Assembly: GCA_964035575.1 (NCBI GenBank)
Contig: OZ037892.1
Location: 310,001 to 374,000 of the forward strand
Direction: 5' to 3'
From: Rhynchopus sp. YZ270_cl-10
Taxonomy: Eukaryota > Euglenozoa > Diplonemea > Diplonemida > Diplonemidae
DNA: 64,000 nt
In this document: one piece after another, positions 40,106-49,297 of the stretch
Position numbering within the stretch: position 1 is the stretch's first letter
How the letters are laid out: every line of letters begins with the position of its first letter
The notes under the pieces: generated by a model
The model's database searches: none
What the model was told of the DNA's origin: nothing
What the model saw: only the letters and a program-made list of their open reading frames with translations
Made by a program: the position numbers and the translations under genes

Positions 40106-42286
40106 GGGAAATATTCATATTGGAACCGAAACTTTGGGGAACCGGTCATTTCGGAACCGGGAACCGGGGAACCGGGAACCGGTTCCCGGGAACCATACGG
40201 GGGGAACCAGGGAACCGGTTCCCGGGGACCGGTTCCCTGGTTCCCGTGTGGTTCCCCCTGTGGTTCCCCGTTACTGGGTACTGGGTACTGGGTACTGGGT
40301 ACTGGGTACTGGGTACTGGGTACTGGGTACTGGGTACTGGGTACTGGGTACTGGGTACTGGGTACTGGCCAGAGAAGGCACCTTGACAGCTTACAGGTTA
40401 CGGTGAAGATAAGGTATGTAAATGTGTTTAACTTTCAGATGTGTTTTACTTGTGTAGATTCAACAAGACGTCCAGTGGTTTGCGGTATTTTTTTAGTGTC
40501 TGTTTTAGTGTGAGTTTTGAAAAGGTTCTGTAGTACAACGCTTTCGTACGCCGTGTTTCACCACTTTTTTCATTAACCTAACTACTTCTACGTTTGTACA
40601 CCATAACTTAATCACACCCCACATTTATACAGGATCGTGAAATATGACTGTATCTGCGATTGCGATGAAAGAAGCTTCGCCTCGTCCGACATTCAACAAC
40701 TCAAAATTCAACGGGTGTTCACCCGCATCAGTCTATTCTGGTTTGCGGGTGAAATACCTGGGGGTGGAAGGGTGGGGGGAACATTTTGTCAGTCACTGCT
40801 ATAGCCATTTAACCCAGGGAGCATAGCTAGTGCAAGAAATTCGACTTTGGAAACCTTCCGGAAAGTCTGTCCTCTGCTTGCGGAGGACTAGACACAAGAA
40901 AATATTGCGTTCCCCCAGAAAACCAGTGCACATTTCACACTCCTTGTGGGTGGTCTTGTTGCCTTTTCGTCATAGTAGTTTTGGCCCAGGCATGCTCTTG
41001 AAGCATGGCAATTTAGTGTGTATGGGGCAGGGTGTTGTTTTGTTCTGAATTCTCTTTGTTATAACATCTAAGTCAATCGCGGGTGGTGGTTTGTGTAGCG
41101 TGAGGCACTCTTTTTAGCAAACTTCCTGCGGCTGCTAAAGTGTTATTTCTTCGGATTTAACAACGTACAGCGTAACATAGTGGTTTAGCCTGGTCGACAC
41201 AACCTTTGATAGATACGGGATAACCAACCCCCTTCGACCCCTCGTGGGTTCACTGAACAAGCCCTAGTGGTAGTTAAACGCGATTGACATTTACATTCCT
41301 AGAGATGAAAGAACAAGATAACACTTCTGTACCCGCGCATCAAAATTGTGGAAAACTTTGCACCCCAAACACCCTCAACAACGCCCGCCAAAAGGCGCCC
41401 CTTGTTGCTGGGAGTTGTTCTCATGTTTGATACCTGCACAGCGGGCATTCCTCTGAGTCCAACGCATGTTTGGCCTGTCTGCGGCGTTGTACTTAAGGTG
41501 CACGAAGACAGGGTCTGGTGGTAAATTTTGCGTAGTACTGCGACGTGGTACTGCGTGGGTCTGGGAATTTGGGTACCTGGGTACAGGAAATTTGTTGTGG
41601 AAGACATCAACCACCATGCATTGAGGAGGGTAAGACAGTGTTCGCAGTTTCTACCTGATAGCATTACAACATTTAACTTCTCCACGGGGGTCTTGGGCCG
41701 TTCACTCGGTTCTACCTTGACTACCGGAAGATATTCTTGAGGCCTTTTTGGTCTCTAGAATATCCGGTCTTCCCGAACGGAGGCACACTTTGTGTGTTAC
41801 TACGACCTGGCAATTTCCAGCAGTAGGTTAAGTAATCTTTCTTGTAAATTGTTGGATCATTATCTCCTCAGTGCATGAATGCCCCACGTGACTGGACACT
41901 TTTGTGTTTGTCATGTGGAGCTGTGGTTGCTCTTTCACGACTTTTTTCCTGTTCCTGGGTACCTGTTCCTGGACCTGGGTACCTGGGTACCTGGGGAACC
42001 AGGGAACCGGTTCCCTGGTTCCCTGGTTCCCCCTGTACGGTTCCCGGGAACCACAGGGGGGAACCTTAGGGGAACCAGGGAACCGGTTCCCGGGAACCGG
42101 TTCCCTGGTTCCCGGGAACCACAGGGGAACCACAGGGGGAACCACACGGGAACCAGGGAACTGGTTCCCGGAACCAGTTCCCTGGTTCCCCCCGTATGGT
42201 TCCCGGGAACCGGTTCCCGGTTCCCCGGTTCCCGGTTCCGAAATGACCGGTTCCCCAAAGTTCTGGTTCCAATATGAATATTTCCC
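40106..42286. mobile_element. 2.2-kb TIR element 2 with 9-bp target duplication
   Basis: Inverted termini of about 105 bp (40106-40212 and 42180-42286), starting GGGAAATATTCATATTGGAA and differing at about two positions. They are flanked on both sides by TATTTTTTT, a perfect 9-bp duplication. Subterminal zones are dense in GGTTCCCGGGAACC palindromes. The core (40380-41960) matches the core of element 1 in reverse orientation. No long ORF is present. Long TIRs with a 9-bp duplication fit Mutator-like or foldback elements, by inference. Confidence 0.85.
40272..40369. repeat. 7-bp microsatellite (TACTGGG)n
   Basis: About 14 perfect units at the inner edge of the left TIR zone of element 2. The corresponding site in element 1 has only a few CTGGGTAC/GTGCCCAGT words. 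Confidence 0.95.
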
Positions 42287-42805
42287 TATTTTTTTAGGTG
42301 CATTTTTTTCATATTCTGTCACATCCTGGCAAGGACACCATGTGAAAAATACCTCAAAAACCAAATATCCCTCAGAGACATATTTGTCACAAAATCAGCT
42401 GTACTTTAATAAAATTCTGAAAATCAAAACTCCACAAAAAAATACATCATTTTTTTTTTTACCCCATCCCCGACCCCCCCTTCCCAGTAATAACCAAACA
42501 ATCCTTTAAGACTCTTCCTCCTCCCACTTCCCCCTCTCCCTCCCTTCTCACCCTTTTTTTTGCTCAAAAAAAAAAAAAATGCTTCTGCAGTTTTACATTG
42601 CATCCAACTCTTTTTTTGAAGAAAACAACGTTCATCCGGTCTTTTTGTGATGACTCTGCTTTGAGGGCTAAATGACCGGGAAATAAATTCTGGAGGGTCA
42701 AAACATCAAAAATTTTGCGGGATTTGCATTTTTGGGCCCATCTGAGCCAGTGGGGAGGTTTTTTTCAGCTGAAGAATGTCTTTGTGAAAAAAAATGTCAA
42801 AAGTT
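42287..42805. other. Intergenic with a duplicated gene 3' end
   Basis: 42586-42670 repeats the last ~25 codons and stop region of the downstream-adjacent membrane-protein gene (42800-42885), including CATCCAACTCTTTTTT and GTTCATCCGGTCTTTTTGTG. A low-complexity segment with poly-T lies at 42440-42570. Confidence 0.65.
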
Positions 42806-44590
42806 TTACATTGCATCCAACTCTTTTTTGGAGAAAACAACGTTCATCCGGTCTTTTTGTGATGACTCTGCTTTGAGGGCTGTGCGGAGGTCTTGAAGGG
42901 AAGTTACGAGCTTTTTGCGCTCCGCCTTTTTGTTGGTTATTGAGCAGGGTAATAGGGCGGCTCTTTGAACAAGCGCTTTACGTTCTTCTTCGATAGCACT
43001 AATGCGCTTCCCTGCGTGTTCTGCCTCAGCTTGTATACGAAGGTCTTGATCGAGGAGAATCGCCTTTTGTTTGCGCAGTGCAGCCAGCTCTTCTTTTTTA
43101 GCGTCAACCCCACACTGCCCGGTTTTCACCGCATTCTGGTAGCCCTCTAACTTCAACTCATTTTCTTTTGTCTTGCTTTTTTTATGCAAAGCTTCCGTCT
43201 CAATCTTCCTCTTCTCTGCAAGCGTTTCGTTCAACTCCGACTTCTGCAGTCGCAATTTTTCTTCAGCTCCGTGCCGAGAAGATTTCCTCTCTTCAACCGA
43301 ATCTTGCGCCCGTTTCATCTCTAACTTCGTTGAAAAATACTCTCGTTTTATAGTGTCAAGCTCAGCTTGTAGTGCATCAACCCGCTTTCGTTCAATTTTT
43401 TCAAGCGCTTCAGTGGTCATTTTGCCAGAAGAAGGGGTAGTTGAAGTGCCAAAGGATGTGTTCGGTAGTGTATCCGGAGTAGGGGAGAGGGGGGAGGAAC
43501 CGATGTAGCGGACGTCCGCTGCGTCTTCCCCGTGGAGGGCGATCCACCTCGCGCGGGTGCCCTTTAGTGCTCCGCGCAGTGTGGTGGGGTCCGGCGTGGC
43601 AACGGTGATGTGCGAAGTGTCCATATCCTTGTTGCCAAAGATCAACGCCTTCAGGTTGCGTGCTTGGTCCTCCTCGCGAGCCAGGTCGCGAGCCATTGCT
43701 GCGTCTTCATCGGGTGTAGTAGCGTGAATCGCCTTCTGGTCATGAGATGAATGTGCAATCCCCTTTGCAGTCTGCCGGATAATCACCAACACCAACATCA
43801 AGAGGAAGGTGATCAGACTCCGTGCGCGGGTACGTTGTGCACGAAGGGAAGGGGTCACACCGTCGTCGCTTGCATATAAGGAGACCGACACGCCTTCGAA
43901 CAGACCTAACGTGGCGGCAAGGATCTCCGAGACGTTGGGGGGTGCAGTGGAGTTGCACGCCTCGGGTTGGGTGACGTTGTTTGCATCGGTGTCTAGGGGG
44001 CTCGGGGTATGGGTGGGGGTAGGTGTAGGTATGTCCTCTGCAGGCGGCACGCTCTCCTTTATGGTCTGCTCTGCCTGCTCTGCCTTGGGTTGTGTCTCAG
44101 GAGGGGTGGAGGTGGAGGTAGAGGTGGAGGGTGTATCCTCCTTTGGTGTTGATGTGTGTGCGGTATGTGGCCTCTCCTTGACAGGAACCTTTTTCTTTGC
44201 AGAGGTTTCCTTCGCTCTGCTCTTAGGTGTCTTCTTCTCTGTCTTTTCCTTGGTCTTCTTCTTCTTCTTCTTTTCCTTCCGCTCTGTGCGGTCGGGTTTA
44301 GAGGGTTTAGTGGGTTTGCGGGTTTTCTTCTTTGGTGGAGGTTGTACAACTTCCTCCTCCCCCTCCATAGCTTCCTTGAGCAGCGTCTTTATTTGTTTCC
44401 CTTTCTCTGCTGCGTCTCGGTATGCCTCCTTGACCAGGTCCGTCATCTTGCCCCCAGTCTCAGCAGCGTCCTCCACAGCTTCCTTTACAATGTTCTTTAA
44501 CTGCTTGCCTGTACGCCGTACGGTGTCTACAGGCGAAGCACCATTGCACGCCACTCCCACCAGAAGCAACAAAACAACCCATTTTTGCAT
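42806..44590 (-). CDS. Single-pass membrane protein with C-terminal coiled coil
   Basis: 594 residues from the ATG at 44590. A signal peptide (MQKWVVLLLLVGVACNGASP) leads to a luminal or extracellular region with amphipathic repeats (TVRRTGKQLKNIVKEAVEDAA; KMTDLVKEAYRDAAE; IKTLLKEAMEG), a Lys-rich tract, then Thr/Pro/Ser-rich sequence with NVT and NST glycosylation sites. One membrane helix (ITFLLMLVLVII) sits near residue 290. A long coiled coil fills the C-terminal third (about 420-590). The longer frame to 44722 is rejected because the signal peptide and a TTTACAG acceptor 27 nt upstream favour 44590. The family is unknown; the architecture suggests an adhesion, tethering or scaffold role, by inference. 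Confidence 0.7.
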   Translation of the reverse strand: MQKWVVLLLLVGVACNGASPVDTVRRTGKQLKNIVKEAVEDAAETGGKMTDLVKEAYRDAAEKGKQIKTLLKEAMEGEEEVVQPPPKKKTRKPTKPSKPDRTERKEKKKKKKTKEKTEKKTPKSRAKETSAKKKVPVKERPHTAHTSTPKEDTPSTSTSTSTPPETQPKAEQAEQTIKESVPPAEDIPTPTPTHTPSPLDTDANNVTQPEACNSTAPPNVSEILAATLGLFEGVSVSLYASDDGVTPSLRAQRTRARSLITFLLMLVLVIIRQTAKGIAHSSHDQKAIHATTPDEDAAMARDLAREEDQARNLKALIFGNKDMDTSHITVATPDPTTLRGALKGTRARWIALHGEDAADVRYIGSSPLSPTPDTLPNTSFGTSTTPSSGKMTTEALEKIERKRVDALQAELDTIKREYFSTKLEMKRAQDSVEERKSSRHGAEEKLRLQKSELNETLAEKRKIETEALHKKSKTKENELKLEGYQNAVKTGQCGVDAKKEELAALRKQKAILLDQDLRIQAEAEHAGKRISAIEEERKALVQRAALLPCSITNKKAERKKLVTSLQDLRTALKAESSQKDRMNVVFSKKELDAM

Positions 44591-44752
44591 CAAGAGGGGA
44601 ATGTGTACACAACGCGTCTGTAAAGGGGGTGGAGGTGATTTTAAAGTGGAAGAGTTGGTGTGGCTGACGACCCCAAAATAGCAGAAAATAGTTTTCGCAC
44701 CCCTCCCTTTCAGCCACACCAAGAGTGGAGCTTATGACAGGATATAAAATTG

Positions 44753-44828
44753 GCTTGAAATACAACAGCCCTCTCGTGACAGTGTACCTCTGCCTGCTGT
44801 ACCGGGGGGTGGACCCCCAACCATGCAG
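44753..44828 (+). repeat. Family E element, complete
   Basis: CTTGAAATACAACAGCCCTC, TCGTGACAGTGTACCT, then GGGGTGGACCCCC and AACCATGC. Inner arms GGGGGTGG/CCCCC pair. Confidence 0.7.
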
Positions 44829-45227
44829 TCCTGCATCCATTTCGTGGTTTACATCTTGATGTTACTCCCGCTTCCACTATTAATTGTTTCATATACATTC
44901 TTTTTCTAATGAAAAGAAGGACCACTATTAAAAAAAACTACTCTCTATAGTGGAAACCGTATTACCCCAAAAGGAAGTGTCCAAAGGGGGACGTGTTGTG
45001 AAGGGGAGGGATGGGCAAAAGCGTTGTGGCACAAAAAAAAATGCGGGGGTTGGGCATTGCAATTCCATTCGATCTGTTAGGATCTGGGAGAAAAGGGAGG
45101 GCATCCATGGGGGTGGGGGGTGTGGGGGTGTGTGTGAACTTCTCGGTGAGAAGGTTATTACCGCACCCCGTTGTTCATTAAGAAAACAGACCGAAAAGAA
45201 GAAAAAAAAAATATTTGATCTTTTGCA

Positions 45228-45300
45228 ACGATCTAAGCCTCGCAGTGGTTAGACACCTTGTGGAGGGAACGGAGAACCTAAGCCTCTCATGTTTGTCTCC
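45228..45300 (+). repeat. Two tandem family B copies
   Basis: First GATCTAAGCCTCGCAGTGGT then TAGACACCTTG, second GAACCTAAGCCTCTCATGTT. Both are partly degenerate. Confidence 0.55.
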
Positions 45301-45717
45301 TTTCGACTATCATCATTTTTTTTTTTGAAAGAAAGAGTTCCCGCAAAAAATAAAATGGAAATGATCGTGCTAAGAAAGTGCAAAACTGCCTCATATACAG
45401 GACATAGGGTCTGGGCAAATGAAATGTACAGGCTGCTACCGAAAGACGTCCTAGCGTTGCAGACGCATCAAAGGACTAAAAGGGAGGGAAAAGCAAGGAA
45501 AAAGAAACCTTGCACCTCCCCAAAAAAAAGAAAATTTGGAAGATGATTCGGACCTCATAGGCACAAAAAAATATCATCAATTTGATTGGTAAAATTGACA
45601 AGAAAAATTTAAAAAAGAAATGTTACGATGATATCACCATCTTCACAAACAAACAAAACAAAACAAAAAAAAAAACGTGTCTTGTGCGGAACACAGACGC
45701 AAATTAAAAAGAAAGGT

Positions 45718-45750
45718 TGATGGATATGCCTCTCATGCACACATCTAAAA
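45718..45750 (+). repeat. Family C hairpin
   Basis: GATGGATATGCCTCTCATGC then ACACATCT followed by A-run. Confidence 0.55.
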
Positions 45751-45823
45751 AAAGGAACGCAGTTTTGAAAAAGAGGAAAAAAAAAAGTACAACACAGTCC
45801 TGAAAAGAGAATTTTTTTTTTTG

Positions 45824-45867
45824 GTAAGATGAACGTAAGTCTGTGTATTGCTTAGTCATCTTTTTTT
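45824..45867 (+). repeat. Family B hairpin followed by T-run
   Basis: GTAAGATGAACGTAAGTCTG then TGTATTGCTTAGTCATCTTT. Seven T follow the right arm. Confidence 0.6.
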
Positions 45868-46187
45868 GGTTGGTCACCAACAAAAGAGATGGATGTCCTT
45901 CACATGGTACACCTATCATTTACGAATGTTGGAAAAGACAGACACATCAAAGGGCAAAAGTCGTTGAGCCTCTTTAGTCGGAAGCAGGAAACGAGATACG
46001 AGATATGAGGGGCGGTGTGTGGGCTTTTTTTAAGTAAAAAAGCAGAGTAGTCGCTGGGAGGGGGTATTGTGGTGATGTGTTTCAGTCAACTACGAGCAGG
46101 GTCAGTTTAGTTGGTATTTGACACCCCTTTTAAAGGGGAAAAAAAAATGGTGAGAATGGTGTGATTTTCTCAAAAAAAAATTAGGTG

Positions 46188-46292
46188 CACAGAAGGTCCT
46201 TCTCGGGCCCTTCTTGGTGTGTCACCTAATTTTTGCATACCCCAAAAATTTGGTGTAAAAATTAGGTCCTTCTCGGGCCCTTCTAGGTGCAC
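46188..46292. repeat. Imperfect palindrome with duplicated 21-bp word
   Basis: GGTCCTTCTCGGGCCCTTCT occurs at about 46194 and 46265, both with flanking AGGTGCAC/AATTAGGT words that also occur inverted (TCACCTAATT). The segment can form alternative hairpins. Confidence 0.6.
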
Positions 46293-46345
46293 CCGAAACC
46301 CTAATACAAGTCACACCAACTGGGAGGGGGGACACATAAAACGGA

Positions 46346-46407
46346 ATAGTTATTGATGAGGCACCTCTGACTGACCCACGTATGATGCCAGCCATCCGGA
46401 TGAAAAC
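46346..46407 (+). repeat. Family D element
   Basis: AGTTATTGATGAGGCACCTC, TGACTGACCCACG, ATGATGCCAGCC, GGATGAAAAC. Confidence 0.65.
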
Positions 46408-46874
46408 ATCAATAATAAAAAGAAGAGGAAATATCATGCAAAGAAAACACTGTCGTTGCTCCTTCTCCTCTCCTCCTGCCCCCTTTTTTTTTGGTAGGTT
46501 TTTTTTTCTGATATCTTGATATTTTTTGAGAAATAGTTAAGTTGCCACACCCTTGCACCAATTTTTAGGAGAAATCCAAAACGTAACGAATAATCTTTTT
46601 TTTTTTTCAGAATTACATTGGTTTCGCGCTTCCTTTTAAACAGGAACACGCTGCTATCAATGTAAATGACAATACCCACAAAAGAAACTTTTTTTTTTTG
46701 AAAAGACGAATGAACCCTCACATGGACACATTAAAAAGGTGCAAAACTGTTTGCACAAAAATGTTTTAAAAGCGCACACAGATTTGACCCTCTGCGTGCA
46801 TTCTTTTTCTTTGAATAATGAGCGAAGTGATAAGCATACAATCGTAGTTGGATAGGAACATTTAAAAAAAAGGG

Positions 46875-46911
46875 TGAAGTTTGATAGTGCAAACGTCTCA
46901 CCGAACAACTG
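46875..46911 (+). repeat. Family A hairpin, left half
   Basis: GAAGTTTGATAGTGCAAACG then TCTCACCGAACAAC; the right arm is lost. Confidence 0.55.
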
Positions 46912-47019
46912 CAATTTGTGTCAAGAGGGGAGAGAATCGGTGCTGTGGTGGCATAGCATCCTTTTAAAAAGGATGTTCTTGTTTTCGGAGGCCAGCCAAA
47001 TAAAAAAAATAAAAAAAAA

Positions 47020-47090
47020 GTGATAGTGCAAACGCCTCTGGGACGCAGACATTGACACTCCGCGGGTGATCGAACCCGGAGTGTTAAATA
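47020..47090 (+). repeat. Family A hairpin with tRNA T-arm-like tail
   Basis: GTGATAGTGCAAACGCCTCT, GGGACGCAG, then ACACTCCGCGGGTGATCGAA and CCCGGAGTGT. The tail reads GGGTTCGATCACC on the minus strand, similar to a Pol III B box. There is no full cloverleaf. Confidence 0.6.
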
Positions 47091-47180
47091 CATATGGGAT
47101 CTGCCTACAGGGAAACTGTAAGCAGGACACACAGTCATTTCCCTGTCTTGATGATGGGGAGAGAGAGAGGGGTAGAGAGA

Positions 47181-47231
47181 GAAGCTGAAAGTGCCAATGC
47201 CTCACCGATCATCGGCGGACGCAGGCACTGA
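47181..47231 (+). repeat. Family A hairpin, complete
   Basis: GAAGCTGAAAGTGCCAATGC, CTCACCGATCATCGGCGG, then ACGCAGGCACTGA. AGTGC/GCACT outer arms are intact. Confidence 0.75.
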
Positions 47232-47243
47232 AGAAATTTACAA

Positions 47244-47284
47244 CTGACTACCTGGCCGTGAAGAGGGAACCTCGTTGAGGCCAA
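47244..47284 (+). repeat. Family F hairpin repeat, copy 2
   Basis: CTGACTACCTGGCCGTGAAG, AGGGAACCTCGTTGAGGCC, then poly-A. Matches 1995-2034. Confidence 0.7.
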
Positions 47285-48415
47285 AAAAAAAAAAAAAAAA
47301 AACACACCCGCGAAAATAATATTTAAATATTTCCTTTTCACACAGTCTCCTCACACAACGGGCTAATAGGGTCTGTGCTCAATGTTGGCCGAAGCCTTTG
47401 TACTACGGAAGGATTTTTTTGAAAAACATTTTTTCAAAAATAAGGGGGGGGGCTAAAATTAAGGGGGTGGATGCGCTGAGGATACATCCTCACTTGACTT
47501 TGACGTCCAATGAAGGGTGGTGGTCCTCAGACATCTTCTCAAATAAACGTATGGCAAAAAAAAACGGGGTAAAAATTGTTTCATTTTCTAACTATTCTGC
47601 TGAATAGAAGGTATCGGGGTAAAATTGATAAAAAAAAAAGGGAGATTCGTCAGATTGGCCTCAATGTTTTACGTGTAGGTCATCCTTTTAGAGGGGTTTT
47701 TTTTGAAAGAGTTTGTATTATAGTATTATAGTGTTCGGAACCAGACGGGGAGAAGGTACGGGGAATTTGGATTCCGCTCACACCATATTTTTTGTGGCTT
47801 TTTTTTTTTAGGGGAAAGGGGGTACAAAGCTTCTGGTATACTTTGCTCTCTCTCTCTCTGAGAAAGATGTTTAAAGAAGGGACAGAACGACTAAAACTCA
47901 CAGCAGGGCACTAAAATGAGGGGGTTTAAGATAACAACGTACGACGTGGAGGGTGACGAAGGATTTGGAAGACCTAGCCAACATACAATCCAACGAGGCC
48001 GTTAACGAGCCTCGCTTAGCCCTGATACAGGCGTGGTTGAGGCGTACTGAGAATACTCGAACATGGCTGAGGCGTGATTTGTACGCCTCAGACACGCCTT
48101 AGATAGATCTTCCAGATATGCCAATTTTCAGGCGTAGTCGGCCTCTCGATGCATTGTATGCAAATGCTAGTAAAAAAAAATATCAGGAAAATCCCCGAAA
48201 ACAAATCCCCCTATAAAAAAAAAACCTCGTCACCCCTCCCTCTTGCATCCTTTATATAAAAAGGATGCGAATGGAGCGATGCTGTACTGTTTCGCAGCTC
48301 TGTGCTCTGGGTGCGCTCGCTTGTTTTTGGCAACTCTTTTTACCTACGTACGGAACAAAAAAAGGACAAGACAAAAAAAAAAAAATGCACGAAGCATATG
48401 GGGAGAGAGAAATTG

Positions 48416-48455
48416 GTAAGATGAACCTAAGCCTCTCTGTGCTTAGCCACCTTTT
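48416..48455 (+). repeat. Family B hairpin, near-consensus
   Basis: GTAAGATGAACCTAAGCCTC then TCTGTGCTTAGCCACCTTTT. Confidence 0.75.
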
Positions 48456-48740
48456 AAAAAAAAAACTCCCTCTGGCCAGGACAGGGCAAATTAATTTTAC
48501 ATTTTCAAAAAATAAAAGAATTTCTAAGATGACACTCAGCGTTGCTTCAGTCACCCTTGAAATTTTTTGGTCGCATGATTTTTTTTTTTGTAGTTTCGAC
48601 AATCACCCTATCCGAGGATGAGTTCTGTACAACAAAGGTCGCCCGAAGGCTAATATTTTTTTTTTGGTGTGTGACACAATGTCCACAGAACCTCTGACTA
48701 CCCCCTTCCCCGAAGGCGTTAAATACTGGAAAAGAAAATT

Positions 48741-48786
48741 TTATAAGATGAACCTAGGCCGTCTCTGTTTCATAGTGTCACCTTGT
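48741..48786 (+). repeat. Family B hairpin, divergent loop
   Basis: TTATAAGATGAACCTAGGCC then GTCTCTG and AGTGTCACCTTG. Confidence 0.6.
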
Positions 48787-49010
48787 AAAATAAATTTCAC
48801 GCAAAAGGTGTACTGTTATTAAAGGTCGTGAAACAAAGTGGTCCCAGAGATGATACGCCCATTGGAGTGAAATAAATTCTGATTTTTATATTTTTTTTCT
48901 ACGAAAAAGAAATCAGTTTGCCTCAAAAAAATTCAAATAGAAAAAACGCATAAGAACCCGCAAAAAAAAAAAAAAACTCACTATGAGAACATCGCACCAA
49001 AAAGAAAAGT

Positions 49011-49050
49011 TTATAAGATGATCCTAAGCCTCTTATGCTTAGTCACCTTG
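49011..49050 (+). repeat. Family B hairpin with CGTTATCGCGC module
   Basis: TTATAAGATGATCCTAAGCC then TCTTATGCTTAGTCACCTTG; TTCGTTATCGCGCAGCATC follows, as in family C and at 54860 and 53472. Confidence 0.7.
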
Positions 49051-49297
49051 ATCACATTCGTTATCGCGCAGCATCAAAAAAGAACACCATGAATCTAACC
49101 CTCATTATTTTCGCCACCCCCATCCCCTACCCTAATTTACACGACACTTGTCATATTATGACAAGCACACAACGTTAACGATAACTGTTCGTCATCAAGA
49201 CACGTGTTGTGTATGAACAATAAAGCAACACAAAACAATAATTTCTACCAACCTAAAATAAATTGTTGGAAAAACACACACACCAATCACCCCCATC

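Larger units (their letters stand above)
44591..49297. other. 4.7-kb intergenic region, hairpin repeats, no gene
   Basis: No ORF has recognisable features. Contents are families A, B, C, D, E and F, a palindromic pair at 46190-46290, a GAGGCGT-rich stretch at 48000-48110, and many A/T homopolymers. The region is unusually long for this otherwise gene-dense strand. Confidence 0.55.

Noticed and set aside
40272-40369. Telomere-like array (TACTGGG)n
   Set aside because: Short, interstitial and inside a TIR element; no other telomeric feature.
47047-47090. tRNA gene
   Set aside because: Only a T-arm-like stem is present; no acceptor, D or anticodon arms fit around it.
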